A DNA stretch of 64,000 bases, taken from assembly GCF_009928445.1 (NCBI RefSeq), contig NZ_JAABNO010000002.1:62001-126000 (forward strand), written 5' to 3'. The stretch comes from Clostridium sp. C8-1-8. GTDB lineage: Bacteria > Bacillota > Clostridia > Clostridiales > Clostridiaceae. The notes beneath the pieces were generated by a model. That model was not told where the DNA came from, searched no databases, and was given only the letters and a program-made list of their open reading frames with translations. The translations under genes and the position numbers were made by a program. Below, one piece after another: positions 27,572-36,343 of this stretch (position 1 is the first letter of the stretch; each line of letters begins with the position of its first letter).

Positions 27572-27656
27572 TTGACAAGCATCCATATTTCAATAATTAT
27601 ATTGAAGCCTAGTTAAATTTAGAGGAATTGACAAATAGAAGAGGATAATCTATTTA
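27572..27656 (+). promoter_or_regulatory. Two candidate promoters upstream of prmA
   Basis: TTGACA (27572-27577) with AATTAT after 17 nt, and TTGACA (27628-27633) with TATTTA after 17 nt (27651-27656). Both -35 boxes are perfect and the -10 boxes weak. They would give leaders of about 170-225 nt before prmA. Confidence 0.45.
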
Positions 27657-27728
27657 CATAAGATAGCTAAGAGTGTAAAATATATGAGTTATGACAAAGC
27701 ACAAAATATTATGATATATTAAAGTGAT

Positions 27729-27801
27729 ATACATGTTTGATTTAATATAGCTTCTCTACGAACTAGAAGTATTTATATAAGTTTATTTGTCAAACATATA
27801 T
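27729..27801 (+). promoter_or_regulatory. Stem-loop in the prmA leader
   Basis: ATACATGTTTGA (27729-27740) and TCAAACATATAT (27790-27801) pair in 10 of 12 positions. They enclose a second hairpin (CTTCT/AGAAG). The structure ends about 30 nt before the prmA start. It could be an RNA control element; it matches no riboswitch I know. Confidence 0.4.
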
Positions 27802-27831
27802 ATGTAGTTAAAGCAGGAAAGGATTGAGCAT

Positions 27832-28773
27832 ATGAACGGAATATGGATAGAAATAAAGGTAATAAGTAAAAGTGAGGCCTTAGAGCCTGTGTCAGGTATA
27901 TTTTATGGATTAGACTGCAAAGGTGTGGCTATTGAAGATCCAAATGATATATTAACAAGAGAACAAGGCCCTCTTACTTGGGACTTTGCAGACATAAATA
28001 TATTAGAACATAAGGGGAAAGCTGCAGTAGTTAAAGGTTACTTCTCTAAAGAAGATAATATAGAAGAAGTGGTTACATATATAAAAGAAAAGCTTGTGGA
28101 GCTTAAAGAGTCTGGTATAGATATAGGTGAAGGTGAAGTTATAGCAACTGAGATGAAGGAAGAAGACTGGGCTAATAACTGGAAGCAGTATTACAAGCCT
28201 ACTAAGATAGGTAAAAACATAGTTATAAAGCCTATATGGGAAGAATACCAAGTTACAAAAGATGAACTTGTGGTTGAAATAGATCCAGGTATGGCTTTTG
28301 GTACAGGAACTCATGAGACTACTAGAATGTGTGTAGAAGCTTTGGAGAATAATGTTAAAGAAAATTCTGTGGTTTTTGATATAGGTACAGGATCAGGAAT
28401 ACTAGCTATTGTTGCCTCAAAGCTTGGAGCAAAGCATGTTGTAGGAGTTGATCTTGATCCAGTTGCAGTTGATTCTGCTAAGGAGAATGTAGGTTTTAAC
28501 AATCTTAATAATATTGAGATACTAGAAGGAAATCTTTTAGATGTTGTTAGTGGAAAAGCCGATATAGTTGTAGCTAATATTATAGCAGAAATAATATGTG
28601 TATTAGTGGACGATGTTAAAAAGGCTATGAACCAAGGTGGACTATTCATAACTTCAGGAATAATACATGATAGAAGACAAATGGTAATTGATAAATTAGA
28701 AGCATCAGGCTTTGAAATAGTTGAAGTTAATAAAGATGGTGAATGGAACTGCATTATAGCAAAAGTAAAATAA
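27832..28773 (+). CDS. prmA: Ribosomal protein L11 methyltransferase
   Basis: PrmA trimethylates ribosomal protein L11 using SAM. The 313 residues have the PrmA N-terminal domain and a class I methyltransferase fold. Diagnostic segments are PGMAFGTGTHETTRMCVEAL, VFDIGTGSGILAIVASKLGA (motif I), GVDLDPVAVDSAKENV and DIVVANIIAEII. It is the usual neighbour of dnaJ in Firmicutes and leads a short operon prmA-rsmE-mtaB. Confidence 0.96.
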   Translation: MNGIWIEIKVISKSEALEPVSGIFYGLDCKGVAIEDPNDILTREQGPLTWDFADINILEHKGKAAVVKGYFSKEDNIEEVVTYIKEKLVELKESGIDIGEGEVIATEMKEEDWANNWKQYYKPTKIGKNIVIKPIWEEYQVTKDELVVEIDPGMAFGTGTHETTRMCVEALENNVKENSVVFDIGTGSGILAIVASKLGAKHVVGVDLDPVAVDSAKENVGFNNLNNIEILEGNLLDVVSGKADIVVANIIAEIICVLVDDVKKAMNQGGLFITSGIIHDRRQMVIDKLEASGFEIVEVNKDGEWNCIIAKVK

Positions 28774-28793
28774 ACTTTTAAGGAGAGTGTAAG

Positions 28794-29543
28794 ATGCATA
28801 AGTTTTTCACTCCAAAGGACACCTTTACAGAAACTCATGCTACTATATCTGGAGATGATGTAAAACATATTTACAAGGTTCTAAGATTAGAAGAAGGAGA
28901 AAAGATTGCTTTAAATAACTTAGAAGGCAAGGAGTACCTTGGAGAAATCGAAGAGATTACTAAACAATATGTTAAGGTTAAGCTTGTTGAAGAGCTAGCT
29001 TGCAATAATGAGAGTAATATTAATGTTACTTTGTTTCAAGGATTACCTAAATCTACAAAGATGGATTTAATAGTACAAAAGTGTACTGAACTTGGAATAA
29101 GAAGAATAACTCCTTTGATAACTAATAGAGTGGATGTAAAACTTAAAGGGGAGTTTAAGAAGCTAGATAGACTTCACAGAATAGCTCTAGAGGCATCAAA
29201 GCAATGCAAGAGAACTATTATACCTAATATTGATGAACCGATAGAATTCAGTGCTATGCTTCAAGCTTTGAAGGGAATGGATATGGTTATAGTTCCGTAT
29301 GAAAATGCTACTGGGTATGGTATAAGAAATGCTGTAAGTGAAATCTCTAATGCAGAGATTATTAATATTGCAATTATCATAGGACCTGAAGGCGGCTTTG
29401 AAGAATTTGAAATAGAAGAACTTAAGAAAAGTGGAGCGAAAATTGTAACCTTAGGACCTAGAATCTTGAGGACAGAGACAGCAGGCTTTACTGCACTGTC
29501 TCTTTTGCAATATGAACTTGGGGATATAGGAGGAAATAAGTGA
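28794..29543 (+). CDS. rsmE: 16S rRNA (uracil(1498)-N(3))-methyltransferase
   Basis: RsmE methylates U1498 of 16S rRNA in the 30S subunit. The 249-residue SPOUT-fold protein has the PUA-like N-terminus (HKFFTP...DDVKHIYKVLRLEEG) and the knot motifs QKCTELGIRRITPL, EASKQCKRTIIP, IIGPEGGFEEFE and LGPRILRTETAGFTALSLLQYELGD. Start ATG 28794 has AAGGAGAG upstream. Its stop overlaps the mtaB start (TGATG). Confidence 0.96.
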   Translation: MHKFFTPKDTFTETHATISGDDVKHIYKVLRLEEGEKIALNNLEGKEYLGEIEEITKQYVKVKLVEELACNNESNINVTLFQGLPKSTKMDLIVQKCTELGIRRITPLITNRVDVKLKGEFKKLDRLHRIALEASKQCKRTIIPNIDEPIEFSAMLQALKGMDMVIVPYENATGYGIRNAVSEISNAEIINIAIIIGPEGGFEEFEIEELKKSGAKIVTLGPRILRTETAGFTALSLLQYELGDIGGNK

Positions 29544-30847
29544 TGAAGGTGGCTTTTTCTACACTTGGATGTAGAGTAAATCAATATGAATCTGAAGCTA
29601 TGGCAGAAAAGTTTATCAGAGAAGGTTATGAAGTTGTTGAATTCGATTCATTTGCTGATGTATACGTGATAAACACTTGTACCGTTACTAACATGGGGGA
29701 TAAGAAGTCTAGGCAAATCATAGGAAGAGCTAGACGTGAGAATGAAGATGCAGTAATAGCTGTAGTAGGGTGTTATTCTCAAATAGCTCCAACAGAGGTA
29801 GGAAACATTGAAGGTGTAGACGTCGTACTAGGTACTAGGAACAAAGGAGAAATAGTCTACTGGGTAAATAAAGCTATTGATGAAGGTAAACAGCAGATAC
29901 AGGTTTCGCCGGTTTTAAAGAATAGTGTGTTTGAGGATCTAAATATAGAAGAATATCAAGATAAGACAAGAGCTTTTCTAAAGATTCAAGATGGTTGCAA
30001 CAGATTTTGTTCATACTGCTTGATTCCTTACGCAAGAGGAGCTGTATGTTCAAAAGATCCAGAGAAGATAAAAGAAGAGGTAAAGAAACTTTCAGAGCAT
30101 GGCTTTAAGGAGATAATACTGTCAGGTATACATACTGCTTCTTATGGAGTTGATTTAGAGCAGAAGGTAACCTTAGTTGATATATTAGAGGTTATAGAAG
30201 CCATTGACGGAATTGAAAGAGTTAGAATAGGCTCTATTGATCCAACCTTCTTTACAGAAGAAGTAGTAGACCGTATATCAAAGCTTAAAAAGCTATGTCA
30301 TCATTTTCACCTTTCTCTTCAGAGCGGCTGCGATGAAACCTTAAATAGAATGAATAGAAAGTATACAGCTAAGGATTATAAGGATATAGTACAGGTATTA
30401 AGGACACATTTCCAAGATGTTTCTATAACTACTGATGTTATTGTTGGATTCCCTGGGGAGACAGAAGAAGAGTTTGAGGATACTTATAACTTCCTAAAGG
30501 ATATAAAGTTAACTAAGACCCATATATTCAAGTTTAGTCCAAGAAAAGGCACTAGAGCTGCTTCTATGGAAAAGCAAGTTGATGGAAATATAAAAGAAGA
30601 AAGAAGTAAGCTGTTAATAAGACTAAATGAAGAAAATGAGAAGCAATTTATTGGTGCTTTAAATGGAAGTACTCAAAAAGTTCTATTTGAACAAGCTGTT
30701 TCAAACATGGAAGGCTGCTATGAAGGTTACACAGAAAACTATGTTAGAGTTGTGGCAAAGTTTGACTGCGATTCTGTAATAGGAAAAATAATGCCTACGA
30801 AGATAATTGGAAGTAATATTGATTATGCTTTAGGAGAAATAATATAG
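29543..30847 (+). CDS. mtaB: tRNA t6A37 methylthiotransferase MtaB
   Basis: MtaB converts t6A37 to ms2t6A37 in ANN-decoding tRNAs. The radical SAM methylthiotransferase has an N-terminal UPF0004 domain (FSTLGCRVNQYESEAM, NTCTVTNMGDKKSRQ, VVGCYSQ) with the second-cluster cysteines, the CNRFCSYCLIPYARG radical SAM motif and a C-terminal TRAM domain. I start at ATG 29543, overlapping the rsmE stop by one base, with GGAGG 9 nt upstream. GTG 29540 is possible. Confidence 0.95.
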   Translation: MKVAFSTLGCRVNQYESEAMAEKFIREGYEVVEFDSFADVYVINTCTVTNMGDKKSRQIIGRARRENEDAVIAVVGCYSQIAPTEVGNIEGVDVVLGTRNKGEIVYWVNKAIDEGKQQIQVSPVLKNSVFEDLNIEEYQDKTRAFLKIQDGCNRFCSYCLIPYARGAVCSKDPEKIKEEVKKLSEHGFKEIILSGIHTASYGVDLEQKVTLVDILEVIEAIDGIERVRIGSIDPTFFTEEVVDRISKLKKLCHHFHLSLQSGCDETLNRMNRKYTAKDYKDIVQVLRTHFQDVSITTDVIVGFPGETEEEFEDTYNFLKDIKLTKTHIFKFSPRKGTRAASMEKQVDGNIKEERSKLLIRLNEENEKQFIGALNGSTQKVLFEQAVSNMEGCYEGYTENYVRVVAKFDCDSVIGKIMPTKIIGSNIDYALGEII

Positions 30848-30928
30848 TATTTATTTAGAATATTATGGTTAAGATACCTCATTTAGTGGTAAGATATATA
30901 TATATCTTTTAAAAGGAGGTGAATCAAT

Positions 30929-31273
30929 ATGGACGATTGTATCTTTTGTAAAATAATAAAAGGTGAAATACCTTCAAAAAAGATTTATGAAGACGAAGAT
31001 GTGATAGCTTTTAATGATATTAATCCAGAAGCTCCAATTCACTTTCTAGTAATTCCTAAGAGACATATAGAAAGTGTTAATAATATAGATGAAGAAAGTT
31101 CTAAAGTAATTGCACACATATTTAATGTTATTAATACACTAGTAAGAGAACTTAACATAGCTGATACTGGATATAGAATTATTAATAATTGTGGTGTTGA
31201 CGGAGGACAAACAGTTAATCACATGCATTTTCATGTGTTAGGCGGAAGAGAACTAAAATGGCCTCCAGGCTAA
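30929..31273 (+). CDS. HIT family nucleotide-binding hydrolase
   Basis: The 114-residue histidine-triad protein (HinT class) hydrolyses AMP-linked phosphoramidates in relatives. The zinc-type N-terminus CIFCKIIKGEIPSK and the triad HMHFHVLGG (HxHxH) are present. AAGGAGGTGAATCAAT precedes the ATG. It stands between mtaB and rpsU, a common order in clostridia; the physiological substrate is not known. Confidence 0.95.
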   Translation: MDDCIFCKIIKGEIPSKKIYEDEDVIAFNDINPEAPIHFLVIPKRHIESVNNIDEESSKVIAHIFNVINTLVRELNIADTGYRIINNCGVDGGQTVNHMHFHVLGGRELKWPPG

Positions 31274-31301
31274 AAACAAACTAAAAATAGCAATGAAATT
31301 C

Positions 31302-31331
31302 TTGACAGTGTTTAAAATTCTATTGTATAAT
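31302..31331 (+). promoter_or_regulatory. Strong sigma-A promoter of rpsU
   Basis: Perfect TTGACA (31302-31307) and TATAAT (31326-31331) boxes with an 18-nt spacer, about 75 nt before the rpsU start. Such a match fits a highly expressed ribosomal gene. Confidence 0.92.
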
Positions 31332-31407
31332 ATAGCGTGTGTTGTTAAGCCCACAGCTGTGATATATTTAATACAGTATATAGCTAGCGGAGGGAGGGAA
31401 AAAAGGA

Positions 31408-31584
31408 ATGTCAGAAATAAGAGTTAGAGAAAATGAATCATTAGATCAAGCACTTAGAAGATTTAAAAGACAATGTGCTAGAGCTGGTGTTCTTTCTGAA
31501 GTTAGAAAAAGAGAACACTACGAAAAGCCAAGCGTAAAGAGAAAGAAGAAGTCAGAAGCTGCTAGAAAGAGAAAGTTTAAGTAG
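31408..31584 (+). CDS. rpsU: 30S ribosomal protein S21
   Basis: The 58-residue, highly basic protein begins [20 protein letters not shown] and ends in a [15 protein letters not shown] tail, diagnostic of S21. It binds the 30S platform near the anti-Shine-Dalgarno. A GGAGGGAGGG purine run precedes the ATG. It is followed 23 nt later by the YqeY gene, as in most Firmicutes. Confidence 0.97.
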   Translation: MSEIRVRENESLDQALRRFKRQCARAGVLSEVRKREHYEKPSVKRKKKSEAARKRKFK

Positions 31585-31607
31585 GAATTTCTTTGAAAGA
31601 AGGTAGA

Positions 31608-32060
31608 ATGATGCCAACAATAAAAGAAAGACTTCAAGAAGACTGGAAGCAAGCTTTAAAGGCGAGAGACAAATTTAAAGCTGAAACATTAAGCACTGCT
31701 AGGTCTGCAATACTTTTAGTTGAAAAAACTGAAGTAGTACAGCTTGAGGATGAACGAGTTATAGAGATTCTATCTAGAGAAATCAAGCAAAGAAGAGAAG
31801 CTATGCTTGAATTCGAAAAGGGAAATAGACAAGATCTTGTAGACAAAGTAAATGCTGAAATCCAGATTTTGTTAGAATACCTTCCTCAGCAGTTAAGTAA
31901 TGACGAAATTTTAGAAATCATCAAAGAAGCAGCTATCGAAGTGGGTGCGAATAACATGAAAGACATGGGTAAGGTTATGTCAGCTGTAAAACCTAAAGTT
32001 TTAGGTAGAGCTGATGGTAAACTTGTTAGTCAAATGGTAAAAGATTATTTAAATAAATAA
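31608..32060 (+). CDS. yqeY: GatB/YqeY family protein
   Basis: The family shares a helical domain with the tail of GatB, the Glu-tRNA(Gln) amidotransferase subunit; a role in tRNA handling is suspected but unproven. The 150 residues show the family pattern (IKERLQEDWKQALKARDKFKAETLSTARSAI, EQRREA-like, LLEYLPQQL, MKDMGKVMSAVKPKVLGRADGKLVSQMVK). I start at ATG 31608 (or 31611), with AAGG just upstream. It is co-transcribed with rpsU and ended by a terminator. Confidence 0.93.
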   Translation: MMPTIKERLQEDWKQALKARDKFKAETLSTARSAILLVEKTEVVQLEDERVIEILSREIKQRREAMLEFEKGNRQDLVDKVNAEIQILLEYLPQQLSNDEILEIIKEAAIEVGANNMKDMGKVMSAVKPKVLGRADGKLVSQMVKDYLNK

Positions 32061-32062
32061 AG

Positions 32063-32087
32063 AAGAACTCTATTTGAGTTCTTTTTT
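32063..32087 (+). terminator. Terminator of rpsU-yqeY
   Basis: AGAACTC (32064-32070) and GAGTTCT (32076-32082) with a 5-nt loop, then T5. Confidence 0.88.
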
Positions 32088-32145
32088 GTTTGAATTCCTC
32101 GGATATATTTTTGAAGAATTGTTTAAATAATAATAATGAAACTTA

Positions 32146-32176
32146 GGCAGTACCAATTGTTGGTGCTGCCTTTTTT
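32146..32176 (+). terminator. Second terminator downstream of yqeY
   Basis: GGCAGTACCA (32146-32155) pairs with TGGTGCTGCC (32161-32170), one G-U pair, followed by T6. It lies 60 nt after the first terminator with no gene between, so it is a backup or the end of an unseen short transcript. Confidence 0.85.
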
Positions 32177-32434
32177 ACTGTCTAAACCTAGTGGCATTAA
32201 GCTGTTAATATATTAGAATATAACTTTAAGATGTCATTAAAAGCCGCATTATTACTATAAATTCTTAACAATTTAAGAATATAAAAAGATAACAATTTAA
32301 GTTTTTGACTATGTTTAATGATATTCTTGGTATTTAGTGACTACTAGAGCATCTATGACTGACCTTTAAGGTCAAAATGGTACTTAAACAGAACCAAATT
32401 TTTATATTCAAAAACACCTCTTATAAGAAAGTTA
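32177..32434. other. Intergenic region before yqfC
   Basis: AT-rich, no gene seen. TAACAATTTAAG occurs twice in direct orientation (32266-32277 and 32290-32301), and the first is part of a TTCTTAA/TTTAAGAA hairpin. These could be operator halves, but no regulator is implied. Confidence 0.35.
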
Positions 32435-32463
32435 GCATTTATACAAAATTTAATTCATAAACT
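32435..32463 (+). promoter_or_regulatory. Candidate sigma-E promoter of yqfC-yqfD
   Basis: GCATTTA (32435-32441), 14 nt, then CATAAACT (32456-32463) fits the mother-cell sigma-E consensus (KMATATT and CATACAMT) in spacing and in most bases. It lies about 33 nt before the yqfC start. yqfC and yqfD are sigma-E genes in Bacillus. Confidence 0.55.
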
Positions 32464-32495
32464 AATATGAAAGTACTTTATGGGAGTTTTGTGTA

Positions 32496-32777
32496 ATGGA
32501 GAATAAACTAGACAAGGTTAAAGAAGGGCTTGCGGAAAAACTTGATTTGCCAAGAGATATTATTCTTAATATTCCTAAGATAGTTATTACAGGTGACAAC
32601 GAAATAATTATTGAGAACCATAAGGGAATAATATCCTTTGATAATAATGAGATAAAAATAAATTCGAAGGTTGGAACCATCACTTTAGGTGGACACAATT
32701 TAGAGATTTTATTTATAGGAGGAAACACAATAACCATAAGCGGCAAATTCAAATCTTTAGTATATGAGGAGTTATGA
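32496..32777 (+). CDS. yqfC: Sporulation protein YqfC
   Basis: The 93-residue YabP/YqfC-family protein is a compact beta-sheet protein (MENKLDKVKEGLAEKLDLPRDIILNIPKI, then the YabP-like strands VGTITLGGHNLEILFIGGNTITISGKF). It is made in the mother cell and needed for efficient sporulation in Bacillus; its molecular role is unclear. ATG 32496 follows GGGAG. It is 4 nt from yqfD in a two-gene operon. Confidence 0.93.
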   Translation: MENKLDKVKEGLAEKLDLPRDIILNIPKIVITGDNEIIIENHKGIISFDNNEIKINSKVGTITLGGHNLEILFIGGNTITISGKFKSLVYEEL

Positions 32778-32781
32778 TGTT

Positions 32782-33912
32782 ATGGATTTTAAGAGATATA
32801 GTAAAGGAATTATAAATTTAGAAGTAAAGGTATTGTATCCTGAGAAGTTTATAAATCTTCTGTGGAGAAACGGAATACTAGCTAAGAATATTCAAAAACT
32901 AGACATATCTACTATAACTATAGAAGTTGAGCTTAAGAATTATAATGAAGTATTGGACTTAGCTAAGAAGTCAAAGGCTAGGATAAAGGTAATAGGAAGA
33001 AAAGGCATAGCATTTACTTTACTAAGGATGAAAAAGAAAAGCACTCTTATAGCTGGCTCAGTTTTGTTTTTAGCAATGTTATATTATCTTTCAACATACA
33101 TATGGAGTATTCAGGTTGATACCAGTAGGTACGTATCACCTTATGAAATAAGGCAGCAATTAGGACGGCTTGGAATAAAACCAGGTGTGAAAAAGTCCTT
33201 AGTAGATTTTAGACAGCTTGAGAAAAAGCTTGAGGATGGAAATGGAGAGATAATGTGGGTGAGAGCAAGAATAGAAGGCTCCACCTTAAAGGTGAAGATA
33301 GAGGAGAAAATTAATCCTCCAGAGATAGTAAAACAAGCTAATGAAAATGATGTAGTAGCAAAGATGGATGGAGAAGTTGTAAGAGTATATACCACATCTG
33401 GAACTGCAGCTGTGAATCAAAGAGACTTGGTAAAAAAGGGACAAGTTCTTATAAAAGGTGTACAAGGTAAAGAAGGAGCAGAATATAAAGTAGAAGCAGC
33501 TGGGAAGGTTTTTGCTAATACTTTCTATGAAAAGATAACTGATCTTCAGATAAGCGGAAATGTAGAAGAGCAAACAGGCAATAAACAGGAGGCTGTTTAT
33601 CTTGAGATTTTAGGTAAGAAAATTTATATAAAAAAGCCTACAAAAGAATTCGCTAATTATGATAAAATAGAAAATAAGGGTAAAATATTTAATAAAATAG
33701 TATATTATGAGAAAAGTGTAAAGCCTATTGGAGACACTAAAGAAAATATAATTAATAATGCAACAAATAAGCTATATGATGCTATAATGAAGGATATCGA
33801 TAAGCAAGGAAAGTTCGTTAAAAAGATGGTTAATACAGAAGATATTGGTGAAGGTAAGGTTAGACTTAAGGTAGCAGTAGTGATAGAACAAAATATAGCT
33901 ATAAAGCCATAA
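32782..33912 (+). CDS. yqfD: Sporulation protein YqfD
   Basis: YqfD is a membrane protein of the mother cell found only in spore formers. The 376 residues start with a domain of about 90 residues, a single helix (about 92-112, STLIAGSVLFLAMLYYLST), and a large extracytoplasmic domain. That domain contains DFRQLEKKLEDGNGEIMWVRARIEGSTLKVKIEEKINPPEI and late KVAVVIEQNIA strands. I prefer ATG 32782 (MDFKRYSKGI), with GAGGAG 10 nt upstream, over ATG 32764, which overlaps yqfC. Confidence 0.92.
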   Translation: MDFKRYSKGIINLEVKVLYPEKFINLLWRNGILAKNIQKLDISTITIEVELKNYNEVLDLAKKSKARIKVIGRKGIAFTLLRMKKKSTLIAGSVLFLAMLYYLSTYIWSIQVDTSRYVSPYEIRQQLGRLGIKPGVKKSLVDFRQLEKKLEDGNGEIMWVRARIEGSTLKVKIEEKINPPEIVKQANENDVVAKMDGEVVRVYTTSGTAAVNQRDLVKKGQVLIKGVQGKEGAEYKVEAAGKVFANTFYEKITDLQISGNVEEQTGNKQEAVYLEILGKKIYIKKPTKEFANYDKIENKGKIFNKIVYYEKSVKPIGDTKENIINNATNKLYDAIMKDIDKQGKFVKKMVNTEDIGEGKVRLKVAVVIEQNIAIKP

Positions 33913-34031
33913 ATTTATAAACAGATATAACAGATCTAAGGATTAGTAACTAATTTGTGTTAATAGGATTTGTTTATCTATAGGATGTAGAGTGATTTAC
34001 AAAAAATAAGCCTAACAAGAAGGTGGGAGTT

Positions 34032-36086
34032 TTGAGCAAAGAAAAAAGAATCAGTTTTAAGTTTATAAATAATCCTAAAAGAATAATTATGTTTGTATTG
34101 ACATTCTTAATAGCTTATCTATGTATAATATCTTCTCTTGTAACTAAAAAATATGACTTGAAAGAAGGCGACATCTCAAAGGTAGACATAAAAGCTCCAA
34201 GAGAGATAGTAGACCAAGATGCAACGACTAAGAGGCAACAGGCAGAGGCGGATAAGTATGGACAGCAATACACTTTAAAGACTGATATACAGAAGGATGC
34301 GGAAGATAATCTAAGAACCTTGTTTAATAAAATAAGTGCCCTTAAGGATTCAAATGTTCCTGAGACCGATAAAATATCTCAAATTAGCAAGCTTACACCA
34401 ATAAAACTTGACAATGATGAGATAAGCAGCTTGCTAGGGCTTTCTAAAGACAATCTCAATGAATTGTTAGGTATCATGTTAGATGGCCTAAAAAAGTCTT
34501 ATGAGAAAAATATACAAGAAGATAAGCCTTCGGATCTGCAGAGTTCAAAAAGCATCCTTGATAATCTAATAGCAAATATAAATTATAATAGAAATATAAA
34601 GGATATCCTGCGTAATATAGGCTATTATATAATTAAGCCAAATCTATTCTTTGATAAGGACAAAACTGAAGAAAAGAAAAAAGAAGCTATCAAGGAAGTA
34701 GCGCCTATAGTAATCAAAAAAAATCAAACAATAGTTAAAGAGGGTGAACCGGTCACTGAAGATCAAATAAAGATCCTTGACTCTTTAGGATTACTTAATA
34801 AATCAGATATAAATTTCATTATATATATTTCTACAGCATTTTTCGTAGCTACTATACTATCTTTACAGTTCAGATACCTTAAAAAGTATTATAAGGACGT
34901 ATACGATGATAATAGTAAGTTACTGCTTATTAGTATAGTAAATATAACGTCACTAATTCTGGCTAGAGCCTTTGCTATAGTATCTCCATTTTTGATACCT
35001 CTAGCTTGTGCTCCTATATTATTAACCTTGCTGGTAAATTATAAGGTTTCTCTATTTCTAAGTGTGCTTAACTGCATTCTTATTGCTGGAGCTGTAAACT
35101 TTAATGCAGAAGCCATCGTCTTATCATTCTTGATTTCTATTTTAGCTTCTACTTCACTAAGGAAGATAGAGCAGAGGAATGATATACTGTATTCTACGCT
35201 GTTTTTATCAGTGATTGGAGCAATAGTTACATTTACTCAAGGAATTATACTTTCGAATAATATACTGGATATCTTAATGAAGTCTGGTTTTGTAATAATA
35301 GGATGTCTATTCTCAGGAGTTATGGCTGTTGGACTATTACCTTTCTTTGAAAGCACCTTTGATGTAGTTACCACTGTGAAACTCTTAGAATTATCAAATC
35401 CAAACAATCCGCTTTTAAAGAAACTTTTAATGGAAGCGCCAGGAACATATCACCATAGCATGATGGTGGCTAACCTTTCGGAGGTTGCCGCTGAAGAAGT
35501 GGGAGGTAACCCAGTGCTGGCAAGAATAGGGTCTTACTATCATGATGTAGGAAAAACAAGAAGGCCTTATTTCTTCAAGGAAAACCAAATAGGAAAAGAG
35601 AACCCTCATGACAAAATAACTCCTAATTTGAGTACTTTAATTATAATATCTCATGTTAAGGATGGATTGGAACTTGCGAGGGAATACAATCTGCCTAAGG
35701 TTATAAGAGACATAATAGAACAGCATCATGGAACTACCTTGGTTAAATACTTTTATATAACCATGAAGAATAATGCTGAAAATCCTGATGAAATAAAGGA
35801 AGAGGATTTTAGATATCCTGGTCCAAAGCCTGAAAGTAAGGAAGCAGGAATTATAATGCTTGCAGATAGCGTAGAGGCTTCTGTAAGATCCATAAGTGAC
35901 CCTACTAAGGGCAAGATAGATGAAATGGTAAACAAGATAGTGAAGGATAAGTTATACTCTGGGGAACTAGATAATTGTGATCTTACATTGAAGGATATTA
36001 ATAAGATATCTAAGTGCTTTTTAAAAGTTCTTAATGGAATATATCATCAGAGGATAGAGTATCCAACAGAGAAAGATAAGATTTAG
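34032..36086 (+). CDS. pgpH: Cyclic-di-AMP phosphodiesterase, PgpH/YqfF type
   Basis: A membrane HD-domain enzyme that cleaves c-di-AMP to 5'-pApA. After an N-terminal helix (about 16-34) comes the extracellular 7TMR-HDED domain (about 40-265). Seven helices (about 270-450) lead to a cytoplasmic HD domain with PGTYHHSMMVANLSEVAAEE, RIGSYYHDVGKTRRPYFF (HD pair) and RDIIEQHHGTTLVKYFY. I start at TTG 34032 (684 residues), which has AAGGTGG upstream. In many Firmicutes phoH lies between yqfD and this gene; only 110 noncoding bases are here. Confidence 0.94.
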   Translation: MSKEKRISFKFINNPKRIIMFVLTFLIAYLCIISSLVTKKYDLKEGDISKVDIKAPREIVDQDATTKRQQAEADKYGQQYTLKTDIQKDAEDNLRTLFNKISALKDSNVPETDKISQISKLTPIKLDNDEISSLLGLSKDNLNELLGIMLDGLKKSYEKNIQEDKPSDLQSSKSILDNLIANINYNRNIKDILRNIGYYIIKPNLFFDKDKTEEKKKEAIKEVAPIVIKKNQTIVKEGEPVTEDQIKILDSLGLLNKSDINFIIYISTAFFVATILSLQFRYLKKYYKDVYDDNSKLLLISIVNITSLILARAFAIVSPFLIPLACAPILLTLLVNYKVSLFLSVLNCILIAGAVNFNAEAIVLSFLISILASTSLRKIEQRNDILYSTLFLSVIGAIVTFTQGIILSNNILDILMKSGFVIIGCLFSGVMAVGLLPFFESTFDVVTTVKLLELSNPNNPLLKKLLMEAPGTYHHSMMVANLSEVAAEEVGGNPVLARIGSYYHDVGKTRRPYFFKENQIGKENPHDKITPNLSTLIIISHVKDGLELAREYNLPKVIRDIIEQHHGTTLVKYFYITMKNNAENPDEIKEEDFRYPGPKPESKEAGIIMLADSVEASVRSISDPTKGKIDEMVNKIVKDKLYSGELDNCDLTLKDINKISKCFLKVLNGIYHQRIEYPTEKDKI

Positions 36087-36343
36087 AAAAAGTATATGTT
36101 AAAGTACTGTGTTGAACATAGCCTGAAAAAATACTAAAAATGATTTTGTTGAAGTTAAGGATGAGCCGCTTCAATCCTAAATTTCTTTTCAAAACTCGTC
36201 TGTTTCTGAGGGGGATTTGAAAGGATAAACTTTAGTTGGAAGTGGTTCATATATAAATGGTTATGCAGTTCCTGTATAACCACTTGATTTTGCCAGTAAT
36301 ATATAATAATCAAAATAAAATTAGCTACAAAGGTCGGGATAAA
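36087..36343. other. Intergenic region with inverted repeats before ybeY
   Basis: AAGTGGTT (36240-36247) and AACCACTT (36278-36285) form a perfect 8-bp inverted repeat 60 nt before the ybeY ATG. Further upstream, TTAAAGTACTGTGTTGAA (about 36098-36115) resembles one end of R1. TTTTCAAA/TTTGAAA around 36187-36221 can also pair. It looks like the remains of an R1-type element. It matches no riboswitch I know. Confidence 0.35.

Noticed and set aside
36087..36343. Possible riboswitch upstream of ybeY
   Set aside because: Several stems can be drawn, but no conserved riboswitch core is present. The sequence fits a decayed R1-type repeat better.
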